Below are positions 1-6,491 of a DNA stretch of 12,512 nucleotides, one piece after another (position 1 is the first letter of the stretch; the number at the start of each line of letters is the position of its first letter). Both the position numbers and the translations under genes were made by a program. Source of the stretch: Beijerinckiaceae bacterium (GTDB lineage Bacteria; Pseudomonadota; Alphaproteobacteria; Rhizobiales; Beijerinckiaceae); NCBI GenBank assembly GCA_947456315.1, contig CANGRU010000017.1, positions 1 through 12,512 of the forward strand. The letters are read 5' to 3'. Below the pieces are notes generated by a model, which saw nothing but the letters and a program-made list of their open reading frames with translations, was not told where the DNA came from and made no database searches.

Positions 1-2
1 AG

Positions 3-188
3 CGCATCAGTCTGACCATGCGCATGGATATGGAGCCCGGCGCGCAGGCGCCCCGCCAGCGTGATGGCGACCTGCCGGGCGTCCAGCGGGCGGTCAAACA
101 GGTCCAGCAGAAGGCCGCCGCCGCCCCCGCCAGTGCCTCGGGGGCTCTGGCCGATGCTCTGCGGCGCGCGGGGCTGGAGCGCCGCTAA
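3..188 (+). CDS. tex: C-terminal end of a Tex-like RNA-binding transcription accessory protein (5' end outside window)
   Basis: This is the last 61 codons of a gene entering from the left, read in frame 3 and ending in TAA at 186-188. It opens with RISLTMRMDMEPGAQAP, which resembles the last beta strand of the S1 domain and the start of the low-complexity tail of Tex/YhgF proteins; they commonly end the S1 domain with a 'RISLTM+LD' segment. The remaining tail is rich in Ala, Gln and Arg and ends in ALADALRRAGLERR. Tex proteins are cytoplasmic nucleic-acid-binding factors involved in transcription. Only the tail is visible, so the call rests on one short motif plus tail style; another S1-domain protein is possible. 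It is probably unrelated to the downstream transport genes, from which 86 bases separate it. Confidence 0.55.
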   Translation, partial: RISLTMRMDMEPGAQAPRQRDGDLPGVQRAVKQVQQKAAAAPASASGALADALRRAGLERR

Positions 189-274
189 GCGCTCTTGCCT
201 TGGCCAGCCCCGCCGCGCCATAGTGGGGGAACAAAATACCGCCGGATAAGAGCGGGGTTCGAGGGAGGCCCATT

Positions 275-1318
275 ATGGATTTTCAGCGTCGCGACCTGTT
301 GAAAGGCGCTGCCCTAGGGGCGGCTGGCCTGACATTGTCTCCCCTGTCACCCGCTTTCGCCCAAGCCCATAGCTGGATGACCCCTGATCTGCTGGCTGCC
401 GCCAAGGCAGAGGGCAATGAAATCATCGTCTATGGCTCGATGAACGAGCAGGAAGCCTTGCCGCTCTGGAAGGCTTTTGAAAGCGCCACCGGCCTGCGTG
501 TGCAATTCGTGCGCTCGTCCGACACCGGCCTGATGAGCCGCATCGTGCTGGAAGCCCGCGCACAGCAAAAGTCCTGGGATCTCGTGGTCACTACGGCGGT
601 GAGCAAGCTGCCGCAGGATTTCTTGCAGGTGCTCGATCTGCCGGAGGCCAAGAACATCGACCCCGTGGCCATTGACCCCAAGAAGAAATGGTACGGCGTC
701 TATTCCAATTACAATTCACCCGCCTTCAACACCAAGTTCGTCGACAAGGCTACGCTGCCCAAGACCTATGAGGAAATGGCGACCCGCAAAGACTGGGCTG
801 GCAAAGTCGCCATTGATGGCAATGACAGCCAATGGGTCTATGCCATGTTCACCCATTTCGGCGAGGCCAAGGCGCGTAAGATCATCAGTGACCTTGTCGC
901 CAATCTGAAGCCGACCGTTGTCGATGGACATCTGGCGCTCGCCCGCTCTGTGGGGCTTGGCGAATATTGGGTGGCGATCAACAATTACACCAACCTCACC
1001 ATCAATGTGATGCTGAAGGGTGGCGACACCGATTGGTGGGCGATGGAGCCGGTCGGTCTGTTCTTTGGTCAAGCAGGCATCAATGTGCGCGCGCCCCATC
1101 CCAAAATGGCGCAGCTGGCCACCAATTTTCTCGTCAGCAAGGAAGCGCAGACGCTTCTCACCGAAGCAGGCCGTCTGCCTGTGCGCCCTGATGTGAATGC
1201 CAATCCGCCAGACACGATGAAGCGTTTTGGCACGAACAAAGTCATCCCCGTCAATTTCTCGCCCGAAGACGAGAAAAAGTGGCAGAAGATCACGACGGAA
1301 CTGCTGAAGCCGCGCTAA
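275..1318 (+). CDS. Tat-exported ABC transporter substrate-binding protein, family 1 (Fe3+/AfuA-like type)
   Basis: 347 residues. The N-terminus is a twin-arginine signal: QRRDLLKG at residues 4-11, a hydrophobic stretch, then a likely cleavage site after AFA (about residue 29), so the protein should be exported folded to the periplasm. The mature part reads as an extracellular solute-binding protein of family 1: an early strand with IIVYGSMNEQEALPLWKAFE, and a C-terminal FLVSKEAQTLLTEAGRLPVR segment typical of AfuA/FbpA-like proteins. The family binds ferric iron, sugars, polyamines or organic acids. I see no clear tandem-tyrosine iron site, so iron is not shown. The start is ATG 275 with GAGGGAGG at 261-268. 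The next gene, 60 bases on, encodes the matching permease. Its stop codon lies inside a perfect stem-loop (1304-1328). Substrate unknown. Confidence 0.88.
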   Translation: MDFQRRDLLKGAALGAAGLTLSPLSPAFAQAHSWMTPDLLAAAKAEGNEIIVYGSMNEQEALPLWKAFESATGLRVQFVRSSDTGLMSRIVLEARAQQKSWDLVVTTAVSKLPQDFLQVLDLPEAKNIDPVAIDPKKKWYGVYSNYNSPAFNTKFVDKATLPKTYEEMATRKDWAGKVAIDGNDSQWVYAMFTHFGEAKARKIISDLVANLKPTVVDGHLALARSVGLGEYWVAINNYTNLTINVMLKGGDTDWWAMEPVGLFFGQAGINVRAPHPKMAQLATNFLVSKEAQTLLTEAGRLPVRPDVNANPPDTMKRFGTNKVIPVNFSPEDEKKWQKITTELLKPR

Positions 1319-1328
1319 GCGGCTTCAG
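1304..1328 (+). promoter_or_regulatory. Perfect stem-loop spanning the stop codon of the first binding-protein gene
   Basis: CTGAAGCCGC (1304-1313) and GCGGCTTCAG (1319-1328) are exact reverse complements, giving a 10-bp stem with a 5-base loop that contains the TAA stop. There is no T-run after it, so it does not look like an intrinsic terminator. A stem after the binding-protein gene often protects that part of the mRNA or limits expression of the permease behind it. That role is inference here. Confidence 0.6.
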
Positions 1329-1341
1329 ACTTAAAATAACA

Positions 1342-1359
1342 AGCGGCGCAAAAGCCGCT
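1342..1359 (+). promoter_or_regulatory. Second small stem-loop just upstream of the permease ribosome binding site
   Basis: AGCGGC (1342-1347) and GCCGCT (1354-1359) pair around a GCAAAA loop, ending 5 bases before the GGAGGA at 1365-1370. The right arm, extended as AAGCCGCT (1352-1359), can instead pair with AGCGGCTT at 1318-1325, which would break the larger upstream stem. So two alternative folds are possible in this 60-base gap. Confidence 0.4.
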
Positions 1360-1378
1360 GCTGCGGAGGAAACAGGTT

Positions 1379-3127
1379 TTGGCTCTCTCGACTGGCATGG
1401 ACGTTGCCGCCGCGCCGACATGGCGTGATCGCTTGTTGGCTTTTTCACCAGCGAAATTGATCGCCATTCTGGGCGTGATTTTTGTTGCATGGCTCGTCAT
1501 TGTGCCGCTGGCTGCGCTGATCTTCACCGCCTTTTCGGAAGATACGATCTACGGCCCCGGTGATTTCACCTTCGACAATTTCATCAATGCCTATACGCAA
1601 TGGCATTTGTTGCGGCTGTTCTGGAACTCGCTGGTCTTTGCCGGGGGCGCTGGTGTGCTGACGCTTGTTCTGGGCGGCTTTGTTGCCTGGGCGGTGGAGC
1701 GCACCGATATGCCGGGGCGTGAAGTGTTTCACTCGCTCACGCTTTTGTCCTTCGCACTGCCGGGCCTGCTCACCACCATGGCCTGGATGCTGATCCTCAG
1801 CCCCAATGTCGGCTGGGTGAATTCACTTCTGAAAATGGCGTTTGGCATGGAGACCGCGCCGCTCAATATTTATTCGATGAGTGGCATGATCTGGGTTTTG
1901 TCGGCGCATTATTTTCCACTCGCCTATCTGCTGCTCGGCCCCGCCTTCCGCTCGCTGGATGTGCGTATGGAAGAGGCGGCCTATATGTCGGGCGCACGCA
2001 CCTTCCAGATTGCGCGCCGCGTCACCATGCCGATGATGCGGCCAGCCATTCTCTCGACGTTGCTCTTGCTGTTCATTCGCGGCATTGAAAGCTTTGAAGT
2101 GCCGCGCCTGATCGGCAATCCGGCCCGTATCGAAGTTTTCACCACGGACATTCAGGCTGCCATTCGCGGCTCGCAACCCGAGCTTGGCACGGCGAGCGCG
2201 CTGTCGATCACGCTGCTGGTCATGTGCGTGGTCTCGGTCTTTCTCTATCGGCGCTCGACACGCAATGCGGAGGCTTTCGCCACCATTACCGGCAAAGGCT
2301 ATAAGCCAACCCGCATGAAACTCGGCGTCTGGCGCTGGCCCTTGTGCGCGCTCACAGGCCTGCTCTTTGCCTTTGCTCTGGGTCTGCCGGTGGCAACGCT
2401 CATCTGGCAATCTCTGTTCATCAAACCAACCTTGCCGTTTATGGCAGGGACGGGCGAGATGACATCGGCCAATTATGCTTTCGTGCTGAGCTATCCGATT
2501 TTTGCGGATGCGGTGACAACCTCTGTGTCGCTCGGTGCCATGTCGGCCACGATCATTGTCGGGCTGTCGTTTCTGCTGGCGTGGATTGCGCAGCGCGCTA
2601 TTCCCCGTTTTGGCTGGATGCTCGATCTGCTGGCTTTCCTGCCGATCGCTTTCCCCTCGATCATTGTCGGCGCCAGCATTCTCTTTGCTTATCTGCTGTT
2701 GCCGATTCCGGTCTACAACACGATCTGGATTTTGCTCATCGCCTATCTGACGCTCTACATGCCTTACGGCATGCGCTTCGCCTCGGGTGGTCTGGTGCAG
2801 ATTCACAAAGAGCTGGAAGAAGCCGCCCACACATCGGGCGCGAGCTACGGGCAGGTGTTCCGTCGCATTCTCTTGCCGCTGCTCATTCCTGTTGCGCTCT
2901 CCGCCTGGATTTACATTTTCGTGCTGGCCGTGCGCGAGCTGGGCGCGTCGATCATGCTGACGGGGCCGGGCACGCATGTGCTGGGCACGATCAGTCTGAC
3001 CATGTGGGAAGAGGGTGGCTCCTATGGCGCGGTCTGCGCGCTGGGTGTGATCCAGATTCTCCCGCTCATCGCCATTGTCGCTTTGCTGCGCTGGCTTGAG
3101 CATCGTGTCCAGAATGCCGAAGGCTAA
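1379..3127 (+). CDS. Fused two-domain ABC transporter permease, Fe3+ (FbpB) type
   Basis: 582 residues, the usual size for FbpB-like permeases in which two inner-membrane permease domains are joined in one chain. Each half carries its own EAA loop, the site that contacts the ATPase: EEAAYMSGARTFQIARR near residue 198 and EEAAHTSGASYGQVFRR near residue 480. Many hydrophobic membrane segments surround them. The start is taken as TTG 1379 because GGAGGA (1365-1370) lies 8 bases before it; the first in-frame ATG, at 1397, would be 26 bases away. It should form the membrane channel for the binding protein encoded just upstream. An ATPase gene normally follows, but here an FAH-family enzyme does, so the ATPase must come from elsewhere. 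Substrate unknown; the iron label reflects family similarity only. Confidence 0.9.
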   Translation: MALSTGMDVAAAPTWRDRLLAFSPAKLIAILGVIFVAWLVIVPLAALIFTAFSEDTIYGPGDFTFDNFINAYTQWHLLRLFWNSLVFAGGAGVLTLVLGGFVAWAVERTDMPGREVFHSLTLLSFALPGLLTTMAWMLILSPNVGWVNSLLKMAFGMETAPLNIYSMSGMIWVLSAHYFPLAYLLLGPAFRSLDVRMEEAAYMSGARTFQIARRVTMPMMRPAILSTLLLLFIRGIESFEVPRLIGNPARIEVFTTDIQAAIRGSQPELGTASALSITLLVMCVVSVFLYRRSTRNAEAFATITGKGYKPTRMKLGVWRWPLCALTGLLFAFALGLPVATLIWQSLFIKPTLPFMAGTGEMTSANYAFVLSYPIFADAVTTSVSLGAMSATIIVGLSFLLAWIAQRAIPRFGWMLDLLAFLPIAFPSIIVGASILFAYLLLPIPVYNTIWILLIAYLTLYMPYGMRFASGGLVQIHKELEEAAHTSGASYGQVFRRILLPLLIPVALSAWIYIFVLAVRELGASIMLTGPGTHVLGTISLTMWEEGGSYGAVCALGVIQILPLIAIVALLRWLEHRVQNAEG

Positions 3128-3159
3128 TCGATTTCAAAAATTAAAAAGGAACAAGACGA

Positions 3160-4032
3160 ATGAAACTCTGCCGCTTCGACACAGATCGCTTGGGCGTTGT
3201 CATCGGTGACAATGTGCATGACGTGACCGACATCCAGACCCGCGTGCGCGCCAATGCGCCTTATGACATGCGCGGCGATGCCGTGATTGCCGCGCTGCCG
3301 CAGATCCGGGCTGAGCTGGAAGAGGCCGCCAAAAAGGCGCCCGCCAAGCCGCTGTCGCAAGTGACGCTGCTGGCGCCTGTCGCCCGCTGGTCCAAAACCA
3401 TGGCTGCGCCGACCAATTACCGCGATCATATTGCGGAAATGGAAGCAGCACGCGCGGGTGCGCCCTCCAAGATGGGTCCGGATATCGGCAAGGCCGGCAT
3501 CTTCCTGAAGGCCAATTCCTCCGTGATTGGCATGAATGAAGAAATCCCGATCCGCTTCCCTGATCGTCGCAATGATCATGAGGCCGAAATCGTCGTCGTC
3601 ATCGGCAAGACAGGCACGGATATTCCGCTCGACAAGGCGCTCGATTATGTCGCGGGCTATTCGCTCGGCCTCGACATGACTGTGCGCGGGCCTGAAGATC
3701 GCTCGTTCCGCAAGTCGGTTGATGGTTACACCCCGATGGGCCCATGGCTGGTGACAGCCGATGAGATCAAGGATGTCGATGACATTCCTTTCACGCTGCA
3801 TGTGAATGACGACAAACGGCAGGATTCGAATTCGCAGCACATGGTCTATGGCATTCGCCGTCTGATCGAGTTTGCCTCATCCTTCTACACGCTGCATCCG
3901 GGCGACCTGCTTTACACGGGCACGCCCAAGGGCGTGGGGCCTGTGCAGCCGGGCGATGTCATCCGTGTCAATTCACTGCCGGTGTTTGGTGAGCTGCGCA
4001 TGAAAGTGCGCGCCCATAAAATCGGCGGCTAA
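3160..4032 (+). CDS. Fumarylacetoacetate hydrolase (FAH) family protein
   Basis: 290 residues: an N-terminal region of about 70 residues followed by the FAH fold. Members cleave or decarboxylate beta-keto acids in aromatic catabolism (fumarylacetoacetase, HpcE/HpaG isomerase-decarboxylase, acylpyruvate hydrolase). The divalent-metal site is visible as HEAEIVVVIG, with E141 and E143, and D172 in GYSLGLDMTVRG. The family segment with K185, D188 and GPW at 194-196 (KSVDGYTPMGPW) is intact, as is the late glycine-rich DLLYTGTPKGVGPVQPGD. Cytoplasmic, no signal peptide. The start is ATG 3160 behind AAAAAGGA (3143-3150), 32 bases after the permease gene, so it is probably co-transcribed. Its position between transporter genes suggests it processes an imported keto acid or aromatic product. 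The exact reaction cannot be told from the sequence. Confidence 0.9.
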   Translation: MKLCRFDTDRLGVVIGDNVHDVTDIQTRVRANAPYDMRGDAVIAALPQIRAELEEAAKKAPAKPLSQVTLLAPVARWSKTMAAPTNYRDHIAEMEAARAGAPSKMGPDIGKAGIFLKANSSVIGMNEEIPIRFPDRRNDHEAEIVVVIGKTGTDIPLDKALDYVAGYSLGLDMTVRGPEDRSFRKSVDGYTPMGPWLVTADEIKDVDDIPFTLHVNDDKRQDSNSQHMVYGIRRLIEFASSFYTLHPGDLLYTGTPKGVGPVQPGDVIRVNSLPVFGELRMKVRAHKIGG

Positions 4033-4055
4033 CATCATTCAAGGGGGGAATGCCG

Positions 4056-5039
4056 ATGTTGAAACTCACACGCCGTTGCGGTCTGGCTGTTGCGCTGGCC
4101 GTTTCATTTTCCATGCAGGCCTTTGCGCAGGCACCGACACCGATCCGCATGATCGGCTTTGGTGGCGCGACCAATCTTCCGGCATGGGTGGCGCAAGATA
4201 AGGGCTTCTTTGCCAAAGAAGGCCTCGCTGTTACGCTCGACAAAACCGCTGGCTCGCAAGAGCAGATGGCCGATGTGATGAATGGCAAATATGAATTTGT
4301 CACCACGGCTTTCGACAATATCGTTGCCTATACCGATGGTCAGGGCGCAGCCAAATATGACAATTACGATCTGACCGCCATTCTGGGCGTGCATTCGGGA
4401 TTGAACAGCGTGGTCGCGCGTCCTGAAATCAAGACCTATGCCGATCTCAAGGGCAAGGTTTTGGCGGTGGATGCGGTGGCCTCTGGTTATGCGACGGTTC
4501 TCTACGAGATCCTGAAGCGCAAGGGTCTTACCGACAAGGACTACACGCTGATCGCCGTGGGTGCGACCGATGGCCGTATGGCGGCGCTCGAAGATGGCCG
4601 TGCGCATGTCGCGATCATTTCCTCGCCGCAGGATATCCAGCTGCAGAAGAAGGGCTTCACCATTCTCGATGATGTGGCCGTGGCTTTGGGCGACTCGCAG
4701 GGCTCGGTCTATGCCGTGCGCAAGAGCTGGGCGAAGGCGCATGAAAAAGAAGTACTGGCTTTGATGCGCGCCGTCGTGGCTGCTCAAAACTATGTGTTCG
4801 ACAATAAGGATGGTGCGGTGGATGTGCTGATGAAGCGCACACCGGGTCTGGCCAAGGCCGATGCCGAGGAAATCTGGAAGCGCCTCACTGGCCCCGGTGG
4901 TCTCACCCGCAATGCCGCTTTGAACACCAAGGGCGTGCAAGCCGTGCTCGATCTGCGCCGTGTCTATGGCAATCCGGCCAAGGGCGATGGCTCGGCCTAT
5001 ATTGATACGTCCTGGGCTGACAAGCTGAAGGCGAAGTGA
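4056..5039 (+). CDS. ABC transporter substrate-binding protein, NMT1/THI5-like (NitT/TauT type)
   Basis: 327 residues from the chosen start. It has a Sec signal peptide (basic LKLTRR, a hydrophobic core, cleavage after AFA). The mature protein starts with a strand and motif typical of SsuA/ThiY/NMT1-like proteins: NLPAWVAQDKGFFAKEGL, where a 'page-turning' helix follows the first strand. Later DLKGKVLAVDAVASGYA matches the family's second conserved block. Such proteins bind small anions, pyrimidines, sulfonates or aromatic acids in the periplasm. An in-frame ATG at 4050 sits only one base after the GGGGGG, so ATG 4056, 7 bases after that Shine-Dalgarno, is preferred. The gene follows the FAH gene by 23 bases. 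No NitT/TauT permease or ATPase gene is in the window, so this is an orphan binding protein or shares another transporter. Confidence 0.85.
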   Translation: MLKLTRRCGLAVALAVSFSMQAFAQAPTPIRMIGFGGATNLPAWVAQDKGFFAKEGLAVTLDKTAGSQEQMADVMNGKYEFVTTAFDNIVAYTDGQGAAKYDNYDLTAILGVHSGLNSVVARPEIKTYADLKGKVLAVDAVASGYATVLYEILKRKGLTDKDYTLIAVGATDGRMAALEDGRAHVAIISSPQDIQLQKKGFTILDDVAVALGDSQGSVYAVRKSWAKAHEKEVLALMRAVVAAQNYVFDNKDGAVDVLMKRTPGLAKADAEEIWKRLTGPGGLTRNAALNTKGVQAVLDLRRVYGNPAKGDGSAYIDTSWADKLKAK

Positions 5040-5050
5040 TTGGAACGCGT

Positions 5051-5072
5051 GACGGGGGCTTTGGCCCCCGTC
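5051..5072 (+). terminator. Strong GC stem-loop after the first operon, probable terminator or 3' end structure
   Basis: GACGGGGGC (5051-5059) and GCCCCCGTC (5064-5072) are exact reverse complements around a TTTG loop, 11 bases after the stop codon. There is no T-tract after it, so intrinsic termination would be weak; it may stabilise the 3' end instead. Its right arm runs into the outer arm of the neighbouring palindromic repeat. Confidence 0.45.
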
Positions 5073-5159
5073 ATTGCGAGGAGGCCATAGGCCGACGTGG
5101 CAACCCAGACAAGCCCCGTGTGAGGCCTCTGGATTGCTTCGCTCCGCTCGCAAAGACGG
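5068..5159. repeat. Palindromic intergenic repeat, copy A (diverged left arm)
   Basis: The left arm runs from CCGTCATTGCGAG (from 5068) to GCAACCCAGA (ending 5109). The right arm is 5128-5159, starting TCTGGATTGC and ending GCAAAGACGG. The reverse complement of the right arm matches the left at both ends, but the middle of the left arm (GAGGCCATAGGCCGACGTG) has diverged. The same unit recurs in more intact form at 6404-6484. Sequences of this form are scattered in intergenic regions of many alphaproteobacterial genomes. As RNA it would fold into a long hairpin. Confidence 0.75.
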
Positions 5160-5174
5160 CTCAAAGCCTTGGGC

Positions 5175-5204
5175 TTGCCAGTGCCACCCCCAGACCTCTA
5201 AAAA
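5175..5204 (+). promoter_or_regulatory. Candidate promoter for the liv-type operon
   Basis: TTGCCA (5175-5180) and TAAAAA (5199-5204) are separated by 18 bases and lie 30-59 bases before the ATG at 5234. The match to the sigma-70 consensus is fair at the -35 box and weak at -10. It follows the stem-loop and repeat, which is where a new promoter would be expected. Low confidence. Confidence 0.25.
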
Positions 5205-5207
5205 AGA

Positions 5208-5228
5208 CCCCTCTAGTTTTGTGAGGGG
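5208..5228 (+). promoter_or_regulatory. Hairpin that sequesters the livK ribosome binding site
   Basis: CCCCTC (5208-5213) and GAGGGG (5223-5228) are exact reverse complements with a 9-base loop. The right arm is itself the Shine-Dalgarno sequence, 5 bases before ATG 5234. In the folded mRNA the site would be covered, so translation of the binding protein may depend on unfolding by a protein, an sRNA or temperature. No known riboswitch fold is recognised. Confidence 0.4.
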
Positions 5229-5233
5229 ATGAC

Positions 5234-6403
5234 ATGAAAACCATGCGCATGATGGCCGTTGCGGCCGCCGCTTTTTGTGCTGCCGGTGCCGTTCAGGCGC
5301 AGGAGCCGTTGAAGATCGGCATGATCACGACCCTCTCGGGTCCGGGCGGCTATCTCGGCCAGGATATTCGCGATGCCTTCCAGCTCGCCATCGACATGCA
5401 GGGCGGCAAGCTCGGCGGCGTGCCGGTGCAAGTGCTCGTTGAAGACGATGGTTTGAAGCCCGGCCAAGGCAAGCAGATCTCCGAAAAATTCATGAAGACC
5501 GACAAGGTGAAACTGCTCACCGGTATTGTCTTCTCCAATGTCGCGCTGGCTGTTGTGCCCGATGTGCTCGAAGATGGCGGCATTTATGTGAGCCCCAATG
5601 CGGGCCCGTCCAATCTGGCGGGCAAAGAATGCCACGCCAATTATTATGTCGTCTCGTGGCAGAATGATTCACTGCATGAGAGCGCTGGCTCGAATGCCAA
5701 CAACCTCGGCTACAAGAAGGCCTTTATCCTTGCTCCGAATTATCCGGCGGGCAAAGATGCGCTGGAAGGTTTCAAGCGCACCTTCAAGGGCGAAGTGATC
5801 GGCGAAGTCTTCACCAAGCTCGATCAGAATGATTTTGCTGCCGAGATCGCGCAGATCCGCGCGGCCAAGCCGGACTTCATCTTCCAATTCCATCCCGGTG
5901 GGGCCGGCATTGCGTTCTTGCGTCAATATCAGCAGGCAGGCTTGCTGGAGCAGATCCCCATGGTCGTGCCCTCACCCTCGATGGATGCGGTCCCTCTGAA
6001 GGCCATTGGTGAAGCCGCTGTCGGCGTCAATGTGTCGGCGCAGTGGAACAGCGATTTCGACAATGCCGCCAACAAGGCCTTTGTTGATGCCTGGATGAAA
6101 AAATACAATCGTCCGATCACCTATTACGCCAGCCAGGGCTATGACACAGCACTCGCTATCGGCGCAGCGCTGAAGGGCACGGGCGGTAAAGTGGATGATG
6201 CGAAGGCATTCCGCACAGCCATGCTGAAAGCCGATTTCGCTTCCGTGCGCGGCAGCTTCAAATTCGGCAACAACCAGCACCCTGTGCAGGATTGGTATTC
6301 GATGAAAGTGGTGAAGGGTGCCGATGGCGCGCCGTTCATCAAGACGATGGGCAAGATTTCATCCAACACGGGTGACTTCTACGCCAAGGATTGCAAGCTC
6401 TGA
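5234..6403 (+). CDS. livK: Liv-type (HAAT family) ABC transporter substrate-binding protein
   Basis: 389 residues. A Sec signal peptide (MKTMRMM, an Ala-rich core, cleavage after VQA at about residue 22) precedes a type I periplasmic binding protein fold of the Peripla_BP_6 class. Family marks are GMITTLSGPGGYLGQD at the start of the mature chain, the EDDGLKPGQGKQISEKF helix region and YYASQGYDTALAI near the end. These proteins bind branched-chain amino acids, amides, urea or, in several Rhodopseudomonas-like systems, aromatic acids. The permease and ATPase genes follow directly, so this is the binding component of that transporter. The gene is flanked on both sides by palindromic repeats, and its ribosome binding site lies in a hairpin, so its expression may be set apart from the rest of the operon. 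Ligand not determined; an aromatic acid is plausible from the neighbours. Confidence 0.9.
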   Translation: MKTMRMMAVAAAAFCAAGAVQAQEPLKIGMITTLSGPGGYLGQDIRDAFQLAIDMQGGKLGGVPVQVLVEDDGLKPGQGKQISEKFMKTDKVKLLTGIVFSNVALAVVPDVLEDGGIYVSPNAGPSNLAGKECHANYYVVSWQNDSLHESAGSNANNLGYKKAFILAPNYPAGKDALEGFKRTFKGEVIGEVFTKLDQNDFAAEIAQIRAAKPDFIFQFHPGGAGIAFLRQYQQAGLLEQIPMVVPSPSMDAVPLKAIGEAAVGVNVSAQWNSDFDNAANKAFVDAWMKKYNRPITYYASQGYDTALAIGAALKGTGGKVDDAKAFRTAMLKADFASVRGSFKFGNNQHPVQDWYSMKVVKGADGAPFIKTMGKISSNTGDFYAKDCKL

Positions 6404-6484
6404 CGTCATTGCGAGCGTAGCGAAGCAATCCAGACTGCACCTGCGGCTCTGGATTGCTTCGTCGCTTCGCTACTCCCAATGACG
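6404..6484. repeat. Palindromic intergenic repeat, copy B, filling the livK-livH gap
   Basis: The left arm (6404-6434) runs from CGTCATTGCGAG to GAAGCAATCCAGA. The right arm (6448-6484) runs from TCTGGATTGCTTC to CCAATGACG and is its inverted copy, with a few mismatches and a 6-base length difference; 13 bases separate them. It begins on the base after the livK stop codon and ends 7 bases before the livH ATG, so it occupies almost the whole gap. It is the same family as copy A at 5068-5159. It should form a long hairpin in the polycistronic mRNA. Confidence 0.85.
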
Positions 6485-6491
6485 GCGCAAA

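Noticed and set aside
61..249. 62-codon + strand frame near the left edge
   Set aside because: It overlaps the Tex-like tail in another frame, is Pro/Arg/Ser-rich and has no ribosome binding site.
2344..3099. 251-residue + strand frame inside the permease gene
   Set aside because: Out-of-frame shadow; the permease frame has intact EAA loop and membrane segments across the same bases.
1823..3103. 426-residue open frame on the - strand opposite the permease
   Set aside because: It is antisense to a clear two-domain permease, with a composition full of Gln, Arg and His typical of a mirrored frame in GC-rich DNA, and shows no domain or ribosome binding site.
5036..5224. 62-codon + strand frame in the gap before livK
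   Set aside because: It reads through a hairpin and the palindromic repeat; the peptide is a translation of the repeat, not a gene.
5128..6434. A composite mobile element made of livK between two repeat copies
   Set aside because: There is no transposase, target duplication or terminal CDS; the repeats look like the small palindromic intergenic type, so mobility cannot be claimed.
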